64,000 nt of DNA from Limnomonas spitsbergensis (GCA_037349105.1 JAYJMM010000092.1:682001-746000); one strand, 5' to 3'; shown: positions 11,200-22,640, counted from the first letter of the stretch. Program-made: numbers and translations. Notes: generated by a model from the letters alone, not told the origin.

Positions 11200-12345
11200 A
11201 CATGGGCGGCACGTAAGTTGTAGGTTTTGCATCAGTTGCCCCTGGCTGGTCTCCTGTTAAAATTTTGAAATCCCTGCCTCCTCGCATAGCTAGGCGCATA
11301 GCTGCATTCTTACCAGTAATTATATATGATCCATGCCATGTTTTAGAGCTACATCTACGGGGCCTGTTCAAAAGGCTCAGCAGAGTGAGCGCCCAGCAGT
11401 CTGGTTGGGATCCTGGTCATGGTGCCTTAATGCCTGCCTTGCTGATGATGAGCCGGTCACTGAACCCTCACTTGTGTAGGGGTAAGGTTGTGTATTGCGG
11501 CTGCTGTTGCGCTCTCCTCGACCAACCGCAAGCAGCTGCCAGTGTAGATGCTCGCTACAAGAAACGCACCCACTTGCAAGGGCCCCTTTCCGTAACAAGC
11601 GGTGCCTGAAAGTGGAGATGGTCTGGCTGCGAGGTGCTCGTCGCCCGGCCTACCGCAGGACTCTCCAAGGAGAGCGCATTCCAATCTGTCTGTCCTTCAC
11701 TGATGTGTCGACGAGGCCGGGGACGAGGGGCCAACCGACATATATCTGCCCAGACCATCAGCATGACAACGAAGCGGAGATGGCCGCTGCTGGGCAACTT
11801 TTGGCGCTTGGCACTACTGGGGCTTGAGAAGTAGGGTCTACTTGAGAGCTAGACTCCGGAGATGCCCTGGACTTCCTTTCTGGCCACTTAATTTTACCAT
11901 ACCGCAACTCCATTCAATTTCTTCATTTTTGTCCTCACCCTTCCCTTTCTCACCCCTCCCTCTCAGTTCAGTTTATTTCTCTCCCAACCAGACGGATGGG
12001 CGAAAAATATTAGTTGCTAAATGGAGACCTGTCATTTAATTAATTAATTGCTTCAAGCAATCTTGAAAACTTCTAAGTGCCCAAAAACCAAAGTGCCACT
12101 AAGCAAAAAATATTAGTTGCTTATCTCCCCACCAGACGGATGGGCGCCCTCGTGGCCGAGCATTTGAGCAGATGCCCAAAAAGTAAAATTGTATGTTTAG
12201 GGGAGACCCTTTTACCTACCCAAGAATGCTAGGTTAACTTTCTGTCCTCTTGTGCCTTCTCCCTTGACTTTCCTGCTTGACTTTATGTTTGCCGACGTGG
12301 CCGTGCTTTATTTAAGCAGGGCCCAAAGGTGTAACGTCATTACCC
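11200..12345 (+). repeat. Dispersed repeat 'P', intact-looking copy
   Basis: This block is repeated on the opposite strand at 34.5-35.1 kb and 43.4-44.4 kb, where transposons split it. It is unclassified. It contains two versions of a 3'-tail-like module (GGGCGCCCA, then GAGC...TTTGAGCAGGGCCC, then GGTGTAACGTCATT) that is also found on LINE fragments here, so it may be a non-LTR element or its parasite. The sequence around 11478-11490 serves as the empty-site reference for the Q1 insertion. Short frames occur but none is convincing. Confidence 0.75.
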
Positions 12346-12419
12346 TACCCCATTATTTGCTCTGTTAGGAAGAGACCTGCCGCAAAAAGGAAAGGCAATC
12401 CGAGTCCCCAGACCCTGCA

Positions 12420-12640
12420 TAACCTGGCAACAAAGTCTTCAACATCTTCCACACACGCTCACACAAAGTTAGTGGCGCCCTCCAGGGGACCTGCCCAACG
12501 CCGCTCCCTTCGCCTCTCCGACACTAGGGCATTGGCAGCAAGCATGTAGTGCATCCTCCACTCCTCCACATGCTTGCCACCTCCTTTGCCCAACATCGCT
12601 GGCAGCAGCGTGTCTCACGCTGCTGACCAGTTTAGAACAG
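12420..12640 (-). pseudogene. LINE 3' coding fragment (C-terminal zinc-finger region)
   Basis: This is homologous on the minus strand to the LINE zinc-finger segment described at 55026-55535. The shared text includes GGCAGCAGCGTG and GGGCA(T/C)TGG(C/A)AGCA and CGCCCTCCAGGGG. It is truncated and degraded. A perfect B-box-like GGTTCGATCCC follows at 12839-12849, but no A box is clear. Confidence 0.6.
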
Positions 12641-12894
12641 TGCATTTAGAACAGTACCCGCTGGGCCCTGTTGAACGCTCGGCCTCGTGGGGCTGGTACT
12701 CTGGTAGGGAATGACTAGCCTCAATTCCAGCTACCATGCACAGCCTGGGCCATAGTGCAGACATGCCATCCTCCTATGTGAGGGAGCAGGAACATGGAAC
12801 CCCAGCGCTCTTGTCGGGGAGAGAGAAGGTCGAGTGGCGGGTTCGATCCCTCAACCTCTATGTGAAGTGAAGTGTATGTGAAGTGAAGTTTCTG

Positions 12895-13245
12895 TGAATT
12901 TTTTCAGTCCATCAGAGCATCACATGTGATGCATGGGTAAACCGGTACGGGCACTTGATACACTAGGACAGAAAGCGAAAGCCAGTGGCCCCCCTGGGCA
13001 AGCAACTAGCACACAACCACGACAGTGGCGTGGGAATGAACCCCATAGTGCAGAAGATAAGCCCCAGTCATAAAAGATGACGTGGGTGCAAAAGAGTTCG
13101 GTTGAGCACCGCCTAGAGAATTAGGGGGGTGACGGGAGATTTGGCAAAGTTTTGAGATGATTCTCTCTTTTCATCACACACTGAAAGATAAAGAACCAAA
13201 TTTCTTCCAGAACACGGATGCAGAAACCTCTGCATTTAGTTTGTC
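12895..13245 (+). repeat. Dispersed repeat family 2, about 350 bp
   Basis: This is homologous to 21899-22140, 22798-22935 and 48765-48930. Hallmarks in order are CATCACATGTGATGCATGG, AAACCGGTACGGGCAC, GACCCCCCTGGGC-like text, GTGGCGTGGGAATGAACCCC, TGACGTGGGTGCAAAAGAG, TTTTGAGATGATTCTC and CCTCTGCATTTAG. It has no coding capacity. It could be a SINE or an LTR/MITE remnant; class undecided. Confidence 0.75.
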
Positions 13246-13354
13246 CCATATTCCATTTGCGTACCGTTTCGTAGCCTCATCCTCATCCTCTAGGAAATTA
13301 TGGAAAGTAAGGTTAAATTTGAGGTATGTGTAGAACGGGCAGTAAATTATGTCA

Positions 13355-13995
13355 ATAACGTTACACCTCTGGGCCCGCTCAAAGCTCGGCCGCGTGGGCG
13401 CCCAACTGTTCAGAAGGGAGTAAAGAAGGAACTAAAAGGAAGAGAGGGGGAAAGGAACAAAAGGAGAGGCCGGGAAGGCAACGAAGACCAAGTCCAACAC
13501 CTGAGTTCCACTAGAGACTAATCCTCAACAAAGCCTCTAAAAATAAGATAATTTCAGAAAAGCAAGTGTATCCCACCCCTGCTTGGCCGCGAGGGCGCCC
13601 CACTGATCAGAAGGGAGAAGAGAAGAAACTAAAAAGGGGGCAAACAACAACAACAACAACAACAACCCAAAACGGACCAAAACAGAAGGCCGGAAAGGCC
13701 AAAGACACCGGCCTCAGAAACCCTGGAGACTAACCCTCAATAATGCCCACAGCACAGTCCACAAAAGTAAGTGCGTCCTACCCATGCTCAGCCTGGTACA
13801 ACTGGTGGAAGTTAGTGGCAGCGCCCGGAGGAACTGCCCACCCCCGCTCCCGTAATTGCTCCCTGACACTAGGGCACTGGAATCACACATGCAGCGCATC
13901 CTCTACCTGCTCGCTATCCCCCCGTGCCCAACACCGCTGGCAGCAGCGTGCCTGTCGCAGCTGACCGTTGCGCCGTCCTCTGGTATCAGCAGTGC
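13355..13995 (-). pseudogene. LINE 3' end, 5'-truncated, with stop codon
   Basis: Minus-strand translation near 13975-13860 gives RCCQRCWARGDSE, then EDALHV, then a stop, then FQCPSVRE. This is the LINE C-terminal Cys-His motif broken by TGA. The segment continues through an A/G-rich 3' UTR to the family tail, which ends at about 13355 (plus strand AACGTTACACCTCTGGGCCC, then GGCCGCGTGGGCGCCC). A second tail-like module at 13590-13615 indicates an internal duplication. Confidence 0.7.
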
Positions 13996-13999
13996 TGAT

Positions 14000-14790
14000 C
14001 GCGCCAAGCCGCAGTCGCAAATTGATGCGCACACAAGCATACTCCTTCTGACTAGTGCGGCAGTAAATTATGTGAAGCTCATCCTCCCGACATTTAAGAC
14101 ATCCAAACTTGCTATTTTGTATTCATTGTGCGTCATGTTCTTGCAAGTTGACAGCCAGCGGGTCCTCCCGACTGTTGTGTTTTTGTAGTCTCTCATCATG
14201 CTGTCGCCATGTGCATCAAGGCTATCACATAACGGTATAGTCATAGATGTCACGATTCACACTGATCTGGAATTTTGTGTCAAAAACCTTGTCACCCCCA
14301 GGCGCCTCACTCTACCTCCAAGCACCAGGGGTGATCTGATCCAAAGATATTTGCTTCGATCCTTGCTTGCCGCGCTTTGCCCTACGGTGAGCGATCGTGG
14401 GGGCTTTGGGGGGCACTTGCGCTGCAGAAAGACCTTCCTGTCCTCCGTCCCGCCACCCAGCCACCTTTAGTGAACTACTTGGGGACATGGGGTCAGGTCA
14501 GGAGGGCAATGGGATTTTGTCCTGTAGTGGTGCAAGTCCGACAGAGTATCAATGAACTACAATGGTCATTAATGCAGTTTGCATTTCACAGGCAGTGTGG
14601 GAGGGGTTTTGAGGGCTTTGGTTGCAAGTGGGGGTTAGTTTGGAAGGTCTAGGCTGGAAATATCTAACACTTGTGTAGGAGATAGTCTATCCAGGGGGTG
14701 GGAAGCCATGAGGGCCGGATCTGCAAAATCCTTAAGACAATATGTGTTATCAGTTTATGGAGCTAGACGCTCGCCTCGACACACTGGAGG
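14000..14790. other. No gene recognised
   Basis: Short frames on both strands show no conserved motif, splice pairing or repeat structure that I can support. Confidence 0.4.
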
Positions 14791-14794
14791 CTTG

Positions 14795-15085
14795 TCCTGA
14801 CGAAAAATGTCACACCTGGGAGTCTCATTGTCCTGACGTAAAAGGTCACACCTGGGAGTGTCATTGTCCTGACGTAAAAGGTCACACCTGGGAGTCTCAT
14901 TGTCCTGACGTAAAAGGTCACACCTGGGAGTCTCATTGTCCTGACGAAAAAGGTCACACCTGGGAGTCTCATTGTCATGACGTAAAAGGTCACACCTGGG
15001 AGTCTCATAGTCATGACGTAAAAGGTCACATCTGGGAGTCTCATTGTCCTGACGTAAAAGGTCACACCTGGGAATCTCATTGTCG
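14795..15085. repeat. 36-bp tandem repeat, 8 copies
   Basis: The unit begins TGTCCTGACGTAAAAGGTCA and ends ACCTGGGAGTCTCAT. The 36-bp period is divisible by three, so frames are open on both strands (CPDVKGHTWESH on plus). Copy differences are mostly amino-acid-changing (V/E, P/H, C/S), which argues against selection on a protein. On the minus strand the first unit abuts a possible short exon, ATGGCTAGCGACAATGAG then ATTCCCAG|GTGTGA, so this may be another donor-seeded array. Confidence 0.85.
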
Positions 15086-15218
15086 CTAGCCATCGCTAGC
15101 CGTTCACGCACGTCCGAGATAAATGTAAGAAAGTGATAGCATGAGCGCTATGTAACATAAGGAGCTGTAAAAATGGGCCGGAATGGCTCCAAAATGGCTA
15201 CAGGCCTCCTGAAACGAG

Positions 15219-15720
15219 CTAGCACAGCTCGAGGCAAGGCGGGTAGCAGCTGCGCTGCCTGAACATGGTGTTTTTGAGGACTGAACAGCCCTTGCTTAGC
15301 CAGAGATCGACCAGCCCGCGATCCCTAATGTGCTGGACCCCTTCTGGCAGCATTCTCCCATGCAGCATGTCCTCTAGGTGGCCGCCATGCTGCTGATTGT
15401 TGAGGCCCATGCACGGCGTGCACCGCCCAAGCTCATCCAGCAGCGCGGCCAGGTCTGCCAAGCAGGACACCCGGCCGCTTGCAGCAGCGAACAGCTTGCT
15501 ACATCTGGGGCTGCACTTCCCCAGGCCAGGATGCTTGGCGTCATTGTGGAGCATGCGAGCAGCACCTCCAGGTGACAGCAGGCACGCACGGGGCACATGG
15601 ACATGAACTCCAACACGAAAGGGTCTACGATGCCTGCTGGAGATTGTAGCTGCTCAGCACACTGCCAGCTGCTGCTCAGCACACTGCCAGCTGCTGCTCT
15701 GAGCCACCTTGGATCAGGCC
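15219..15720 (-). pseudogene. Possible coding region, frameshifted, unknown function
   Basis: Two overlapping minus-strand frames have protein-like composition. The upstream one reads GIVDPFVLEFMSMCPVRACC. The downstream one reads SCLADLAALLDELGRC, then GGHLEDMLHGRMLPEGVQ, then RGLVDLWLSKGCSVLK, and stops at 15219. The switch between frames suggests either a short intron or a frameshift. No family is recognised and no clear acceptor or donor was found. It could be an exon of a larger minus-strand gene or a decayed copy. Confidence 0.3.
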
Positions 15721-15729
15721 TTTCTGTTG

Positions 15730-16555
15730 GAAGGCCACCTGCAGACAGGTGCATGTTCCCTTTTCCGCTGCGCTTCCAGCCTGAGTTCTGCGTCAGCGCG
15801 GTGTGGTAGTTGGCTGCTGGTTAGGGCTGGACTTGCTGTTGGCCGCAGCATTGAAGACGGCTGCTACACGCTGCCACAGCTGCCATCTGCGCCGCCTTGC
15901 TGGGCAGGCTGTGGGGCCGGGATGTGATGCTGGCCACACCTGACAGGTCCACTTTTTAAGATGGCTACACACAGCAGCACCAGCAGCATCCACAGCCGCT
16001 CGTATGGCTGATGCTCCGACGGATGAACCCAGCCAGCATTGAAGATCTGGCTCCTGGCTGCTGCCGCTGCTGCTGGAAGCACCGCTTCAACAATGAGAGG
16101 GGTGGCAGCTGCCTGCTGCCGGGATGGCTGCTGGTTCATGAAGATGGCTCATGGTGGATAGGCCTTAAGCTGGTCCATGCGAGCCAATGTCTTCGCACCA
16201 GTTGTTTTCTTCTTTTTAGTGCTCACAGAGCACCCCCTGCCTCTTCCACTGGGTTCTGTATCCGCAGAGGAATCCCTGGAAATGCCTTGTACCGGTATAT
16301 TATCCAGGGTTTGCAATGCCATGAGGACACCATCATCTTCGTGAAAATACTTGTTATGGCACAAAACATGTTGCTGACTGTTTCTTGCTCATGCCAGCAT
16401 TGCGCCACCGGGCGCCCCTGGCACCACAGCCCAATTCAAAGACATGTTTAAAATGTCCTTGTTGTTAAGGATCTGCTCTTACTTTATGATCATGTGACCA
16501 TAGCTCAAGCCGATGTGAAGACATCTCACAATGATTGTTATATACCGTAATTGTT
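15730..16555. other. CTG/CAG-rich region, no gene recognised
   Basis: The stretch is rich in GCTGCTG/CAGCAGC text, which gives open frames on both strands with Ala, Gln, Cys or Leu runs. I cannot support a gene. Confidence 0.4.
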
Positions 16556-16559
16556 GCTT

Positions 16560-16900
16560 CGCGTCAAGCCTGTTCGAAAGGAAAGGAAGGATGTACTTTT
16601 AAGGCGTGGATTTGAGGATGGCAAGGTGTACTCACAGACTAGCCGCACATGAGCGATTGCCTCGAGAGTGAGGGCCTGTGCACCCGCAACCTATGGTTAT
16701 GGGGGCTCTTTTTGTTCACCAACCGACTCGCACACCAAGTGGTGCACTCGGGATCCCGTCGTTACTTGTCACACTCTCCTTCCTGAGCACGAAGAGGGGT
16801 CTTTCAAGTCCCTCCGGAGAGTGAGGGCCGAACAGCAGATTCGAACCCTCGACCATGTGCTGTGGATGCCATCAATGTTACACCACTGAAATATATCCTT
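16560..16900 (-). mobile_element. tRNA-derived SINE, apparently near full length
   Basis: Read on the minus strand, the element opens with a tRNA-like head. TTCAGTGGTGTAACATTG resembles the D-arm/A-box region, and GGTCGAGGGTTCGAATC about 40 nt later fits the T-arm/B box. A tRNA-unrelated body follows (GTTGCGGGTGCA, GGCCCTCACTCTCGAG, TGCGGCTAGTCTGTGAG). The tail is CCTTCCTTTCCTTT. The stems do not pair well enough for a functional tRNA. A 5'-truncated copy of body plus tail lies at 55990-56127, which supports retrotransposition. Confidence 0.6.
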
Positions 16901-17322
16901 GTCAAACAATCCCAGGCACTATCGCCTCATTTTTGTGGGGGGGATGTGCAAGTTCGGGCACCTCTCTTTTTAAAGCGATTTTGCAGGGCTTTGTTCTAAT
17001 AATGCATCGACCACCTGTGCGCATGTTTCCCCCCCGAGCGTGGGCAGAGTGCGACAAGTATCCTTGCTGCGACACCTGCTGAAACTCGAACTTTTGAGCC
17101 ACGAGGGCCCAATCGTGGCGAATGATTGAGAAACATTCATATTAGCTTTAGATCTGGCAATCACTGCATTCAACAAATTACCTCCTAAACTTTCCCTGTA
17201 ACCTGGTTTGGGCCTGGATCAAACCCTCGTGGCTTCCCACCCCCTGGGCCCTGGTCTATTTAAGTGTGACCTCATTTCTGTCATTTCACTCCAAAATTTG
17301 CAGGTGGGCTATATAACAGCAA

Positions 17323-19197
17323 ATGCAGATAGCAATTGTCAAGCGACTCAACCGAAACCGTTGCCTGGACCTTTCAGAGCTATTCAACCAACCGAGCAAT
17401 TCGGACGTGCTCCTTCACTTTCGAACCGGTGCAGGGCCTGAGAATGTTAAGTCCTTGCATGTGCACAGCTTCGTTCTGAACAGCATCCCTTACTTCAAGA
17501 CACTTATCTCTCGAATCCAAACCATGCGAGGCAACATGGAGGAGACAGCAGATGGTCCTTCGCCCCCCAAACAGATTTGTTTGTCAGTATCAGCAGCTGT
17601 CGGTATCAGCGGAGTCAACTAATGTCATTGAGCTGGAGGAGAACGGATTCGAAGAGCAGGATCTGGAGGCGGTAGAGTTGGCTTTGAAGCTCATGTACGG
17701 TGCAGGTGAGCGGGTCCACTTGTTTGTTCTCGATCTGCAATCATTGCTGCTGTTATTGCCTATGTTATTGCATGTACCGTATACAGTATACTCTGACAAC
17801 AACAGTATGAACCTTACCGGAATATACCCCCCCCCTACCCCCCCCCCCACCACCACATATCAGGGCTTCCTACCTAAGTGAGCAACAACGGCGAGCTGTT
17901 GCTACAAACTTACCGCGTATCTGACAGATACGGCTTCTCTTTGATCGGGGCGCTCATCGGGGAAGCCCTGAAGGCCCTCAAGCAAAGTGACTTCCTAGCT
18001 AAAGGTACGCAGTTACAGCTGTCAATGCTGGGCAAGCTGCACACTCTTCATGATCCCATCATCCAGCAGCTGCTGGAGAGGACTGTCGAATTCATCACTC
18101 ATTTCATCGGGTTGCTCCGGCAAGGCCCGGTGGAGGTACAGATGTGGGCAGCAGGGATGTTGGAGAACCTTGCAGACATTGAGGGCAATAGGGTCATCAT
18201 CGCCAATGCCGGCGGCATCCCTCCACTCATCGGATTGCTCGGGTCAGGCTCGGAGAGGATGCAGCATCAGGTAGCGGCGGCGTTGTGTAACCTTACAGCA
18301 TATGCAGACAGTGAGGACAACAGGGTCAGAATTGCCGCCGCTGGGGGCATCCATCATGTCATCTGGTTGCTCGGGTCAGTCTCGGAGGAGACACAGGTGG
18401 TGACAGCAACTGCTTTGCATAACCTTGCAGCCAATGAGGACAACATGGCCTGCATCGCCGAAGCCGGCGGCATCCCTCCACTCATCCGGTTGCTCGGGTC
18501 AGGCTCGGAGAGGGTGCAGCACTTAGCAGCGAGTGTGTTATGTGACCTTGCAGGCAATCAGGGCAACGGCGTCAGCATTGCCGCTGCCGGTGGAATCCCT
18601 CCTCTCGTTGGGTTGCTTGGGTCAGGCTCGCAGAGGGTGCACAAGTGGGTAGCGGCGGCGTTGTGTCACCATACAGCATATGCAGACAGTGAAGGTATCA
18701 GGGTCAGCATTGCCGCTGCCGGCGGTATTTCTGCACTCGTCGGGTTGCTCGGATCTGGCTCGGATAACACACAGGTGGCGACAGCGATGGTGTTGTTTCA
18801 CCTTGCAGACAGTGAGAGCAACAGGGCCAGAATTGCCGAAGCCGGCGGTATCCCTCATCTCATCGGGATGCTTGCGTCAGGCTCGGAGGGGTTGCAACAG
18901 ACAGCAGCGAGGGTGTTGTCTCACCTTGCAGACAATGAGGGCAACAAGGTCAGCATTGCCGATGCCGGCGGCATCCCTCCTCTCATCAGGTTGCTCGGGT
19001 CAGGCTCAGTAATTGTGCAACAGCAGGCAGCATGTGCTTTGCATAACCTTGCCACCAATGAGGGCAATAGGGTCAGCATTGCCGCTGCTGCCATCCCTGC
19101 GCTGATCAGGCTGATGAGGTCCTGTCTGTCTGATGAGAGGAGGGCGCCGTGGGCAGCGGCGCGGTTGCAGCAGTGGGCAACGTGGGGCTTTGCATAA
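17323..19197 (+). CDS. BTB-armadillo repeat protein, frameshifted and probably decaying
   Basis: Two exons are visible: 17323-17705 and 17879-19197. Exon 1 encodes a BTB/POZ fold (SDVLLHF, then SLHVHSFVLNSIPYFKTLIS, then VIELEENGF, then ALKLMYGA). The donor GCAG|GTGAGC and acceptor CTAAG join in phase 1 to give AVSNNGELLLQTYRVSDRYG, a natural BTB ending. Exon 2 carries eight armadillo repeats of about 42 residues, each with AGGIPPLIRLLGSGS-like text. BTB-ARM proteins are usually adaptors for cullin-3 ubiquitin ligases. That is family knowledge and untested here. A 16-bp tandem duplication at about 17583-17614 shifts the BTB frame by one. After the last full repeat another shift hides a ninth repeat, whose GGIPALVRLL lies out of frame at 19210-19240. 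The start ATG follows a TTTGCAG acceptor-like site, so upstream exons are possible. Confidence 0.7.
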
Positions 19198-19309
19198 CCT
19201 TGCTGCCTAGGCGGGATCCCTGCGCTTGTCCGGTTGCTCTAAAGAGCTCTGTCATTTGCGGAGGTGCAGCGGGGGACAACATGGGCTTCAGAGTTCCTTC
19301 CATTTCTCT

Positions 19310-19975
19310 GACACAGATCTGACACTCATACTGACACAGATCTGATACTCATACTGACACAGATCTGACACTCATACTGACACAGATCTGACACTCATAC
19401 TGACACAGATCTGACACTCATACTGACACAAATCTGACACTCATACTGACACAGATCTGATACTCATACTGACACGGATCTGATACTCATACTGACACAG
19501 ATCTGACACTCATACTGACACAGATCTGACACTCATACTGACACAGATCTGATACTCATACTGCCACAGATCTGATACTCATACAGACACAGATCTGATA
19601 CTCATACTGACACAGATCTGATACTCATACAGACACAGATCTGATACTCATACTGACACAGATCTGATACTCATACTGACACAGATCTGATACTCATACT
19701 GACACAGATCTGATACTCATACTGACACAGATCTGATACTCATACAGACACAGATCTGATACTCATACTGACACAGATCTGATACTCATACTGACACAGA
19801 TCTGATACTCATACTGACACAGATCTGATACTCATACAGACACAGATCTGATACTCATACTGACACAGATCTGATACTCATACTGACACAGATCTGATAC
19901 TCATACTGACACAGATCTGATACTCATACTGCCACAGATCTGATACTCATACTGACACTAACATACTGGCACTGA
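19310..19975. repeat. 23-bp tandem repeat, about 29 copies
   Basis: The unit is TGACACAGATCTGATACTCA followed by TAC. Variants are GATAC/GACAC and ACTGACA/ACAGACA/ACTGCCA, clustered in patterns that suggest unit-pair amplification. It contains a BglII-type AGATCT in each unit. It lies just 3' of the BTB-ARM gene. Confidence 0.95.
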
Positions 19976-19989
19976 TACTGACAAGTTTG

Positions 19990-20900
19990 TGTGCTATTCA
20001 GTGGGGTGTTCTGGTATGTAGGTAGGGAGATGGTCAGCAGGGAGGTAACCTCATTTGACTCCTTTGACTCCTGGTTTGCCTGGCTCGGCTGGGTTCAGCG
20101 TTGGCGTTTCCTTAGTTGGTGCGATACGATGGTGGTTTGGTGGACTGGTGCGTGGTCCGGCAGCCTCCTAGCGGCTGTAGCTCCTGTTGCTGCACCCCCT
20201 GCTTGTGGGATCCTGCCTGCTGCTGTTTCTCCGGCAGCTGTGCTCATGGCAGCTGTTGCACCTTCTTCCGCGCTGGGCCCGCCGGCAGGTCGTCTGCTTC
20301 CGAGTGTGTCCGGCGCTTGGCTGGCGCCTCCTTTTGGCGCCCTGCCCTGCTGTCTTTCTTGGGTGAAGCCTCCTTGCTTCGTGGTCGTTCGCTTATGGGA
20401 TAGACCCCACATATTATCATGTACCTTAAACTTATGATGTCTGACTGGGAAATTAAGGGTTGAATGGGTTCCGAAGGCATGGGGGGTGGGTTGATCATCT
20501 GCCAAGGGTCAATAAACTTTTTTGAGGATGGGGGGGTAGACTTCATTTTTGTCCCCCACCCCCCTCGTGTGAGGAATAGAGAAACGCATGATCATTTCCA
20601 AGCTGAAGTCTTAGGCTTGTCTGCCAATTCTTGAGGCCTCTCGATCCTGGAGTATTTAATCTGAAGCAAGGGTCAGCAGTTATGCGTGCTGTAACCGGTA
20701 TCCGTCTTGGGGTGGGAATTCAGAGTGTCCACATGCCTATGACGGGGGTCGTCAGGCCTGGGAGAGAAAAAAATAAAGATCCCAGAGGAGGGAAAAGGTT
20801 GGGAGGAGACAGAGCCCTCATAACTGACGGATAATGGGATCCATGCTCAACCCCAAGCTAACTCAAGGGGCAGATTCTGCATCCTTTTGCAAAATTGCGT
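19990..20900. other. Unassigned region with basic minus-strand frames
   Basis: Two overlapping minus-strand frames (20095-20505 and 20244-20546) include Lys/Arg/Pro/Ala-rich text such as KEASPKKDSRAGRQKEAPAK. Which frame, if either, is coding is unclear. No motif, splice site or homology is recognised. Confidence 0.3.
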
Positions 20901-20924
20901 GCAGTGTACCTTCTTTTCTTCCAA

Positions 20925-21285
20925 CGGGGCGGTTGGGCGCCCACGCGGCCGAGCCTTTTTGAGCAGGGACCAGAGGTGTACTGTCATTGACAATACGTGT
21001 ACCATGTGTGGACTAGAGGTTACCAAGGTATTGATTTCTGCAAATATGACAAAGCAAGGTACATGTAGTCAATTGTCCATGGAATTATGACCTTGCACTT
21101 TCTTCCTTGGGTGCCGAGTCAGGACACTTCAATGGCACAGCAATAGCACCAGTGAAAGGGTGTTACAAAGGCACATCACACAGACCGAATGTCTTCTCCC
21201 TTGAGTTTCCTAGCTGACTTTTTGTGTGCCGATGTGGCCGAGCTTTATTCAATCAGGGTCCACAGGTGTAACGTCAGTAACATAC
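20925..21285 (+). repeat. Two copies of the LINE/P 3'-tail module
   Basis: At 20930-20990 the order is GGGCGCCCACGCGGCCGAGC, TTTTTGAGCAGGGACC, AGAGGTGTACTGTCATT. At 21185-21280 a variant starts CTTCTCCCTTGAGTTTCC and ends CACAGGTGTAACGTCAGTAA. Both are non-coding and oriented with the tail to the right. Confidence 0.75.
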
Positions 21286-21375
21286 CGAATTTTAAGGTTT
21301 TACAGCCCAGAAGAGCATCACTTTTAATACATGGGACATGTCACATGTGCCTGTAAATCAGTGACCCCAATGATA

Positions 21376-21870
21376 ATAGAGGACGGCGCAGCGATCATCA
21401 GCGTGACACGCGCTACTGCCAACGGTGCTGGACTGAAGGATACGGCCAACGTGTGGAGGATGCGCTTCATGTGTGCTATCAGTGCCCTAGCGTGAAAGAG
21501 AGGCAGAAGGCGAAAGCTTGGGCTGGCCCCCCAAAGGGCGCCACGGACTTTCAGCAGGTCTTCAGCACTTCTTCCAGGGCAGGCATGGGTGGGAGGCTCT
21601 AGCTTTTGTTGAGAACGTGGTAGACTTTGTTGAGGGCTAGCCTACTGTATTTGTTTGCCTCCCTGGGGTCTGGCTCTTTCCCTTTTTGTCTCTCTCTTGC
21701 TTTCAGAGACAGGGATCATTCGGTCTGCCTTTTGCGCCTTTTTGGAGGGGTGTTTTTCTTTGCCCGTTTTGCTCCTCTCTGTCTTCCTCTAGCCTTTGCT
21801 TCCTTTACTTCTTTCTCCCAACCAGACAGGACGTCGGAGAGCCTGCAAGCAGGGGTGGGAGGCCCTGGTT
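21376..21870 (+). mobile_element. LINE 3' end, 5'-truncated, zinc finger intact
   Basis: Plus-strand translation from about 21380 gives RRSDHQRDTRYCQRCWT, then VEDALHVCYQCPSVKERQ, without stops. The C-x2-C...H-x4-C arrangement is typical of the C-terminal zinc finger after the reverse transcriptase in many LINEs. The 3' UTR is pyrimidine-rich (TTTCTCCCAACCAGACAGG). The tail is degraded at about 21840-21870. No reverse transcriptase is present, as expected for 5' truncation. Confidence 0.65.
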
Positions 21871-21898
21871 TTCGGCAACTACTGTGAAGTTTGTATGT

Positions 21899-22140
21899 GA
21901 AGTTTTTACAGTCCAACGGGGCATCACATTTGATGCATGGGACTTGTGCCCGTAAACCGGTACAGGCACTAAATATGCTAGGACAGCGAGCGAAAACCAA
22001 TGACCCCCCTGGGCAAGCAACCAACACTCAACCACCGAGCAGTAGCGTGGGAATGAACCCCATAGTGCAGCAGATTAGCCCCAGCCATAAAACATGACGT
22101 GGGTGCAAAAGAGTTCGGTTGGACGCCTCCTACTAGGAAA
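21899..22140 (+). repeat. Dispersed repeat family 2, second copy
   Basis: This matches 12895-13130 from CATCACATTTGATGCATGG through AACCGGTACAGGCAC and GTAGCGTGGGAATGAACCCC to TGACGTGGGTGCAAAAGAG. A fragment of the same start lies at 21298-21370. Confidence 0.8.
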
Positions 22141-22194
22141 GACAGGTGAGTGTCGTAAGGGACAGCGTTAGATTCTAATTGAGAAGGAAACAAG

Positions 22195-22640
22195 AAAGTT
22201 TTAGTGAAATTTTATGAGTCTGTGTAAAAACTGTGTGATGTGTAAGCGAAACTTCAGTGTGTTTAAGTGTTTTAAAATGTGTGAAATATGTATGAAACTG
22301 TGTGACACATAACTTAAGTGAGTTAAATGTTTAAAAAGTGTGACCTGTGTGTATAAATTATTGTGATGAGTGTGTGAAACTTCTGTAAGTGAGCCATTTC
22401 AATGTTAAATGAGTGATTCAAAAACGATGATACAAACACATGGACCAGAGATAGGAATTGTGATAATCAAGGTGATAGTCATCCCAAGTCAAGACTCCCC
22501 CTTAACCTGACATATGAAAGCAAAAACTCATGCGGCCACCTCCACCCCATCGACAAAGAGCCGAGCACGCGTGAAAAACACCCTCAACTTCATCTCCTAA
22601 TTGAACTTTTTGAAGGCTAGTCTCTCATGGGCAGGGGAAG
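22195..22640. other. TGTGTGAAA-rich low-complexity region and spacer
   Basis: The run 22200-22400 is built of diverged TGTGTGAAACT and GTTTAAGTG words. The rest has no recognisable feature. Confidence 0.55.

Noticed and set aside
14742..15089. A repeat protein with 12-residue CPDVKGHTWESH units
   Set aside because: Differences among units are mostly amino-acid-changing, and the minus strand is also open, which indicates a minisatellite rather than a selected protein.
16830..16895. A functional tRNA gene on the minus strand
   Set aside because: A- and B-box-like words are present, but the acceptor and T stems do not pair and the segment continues into a SINE body.
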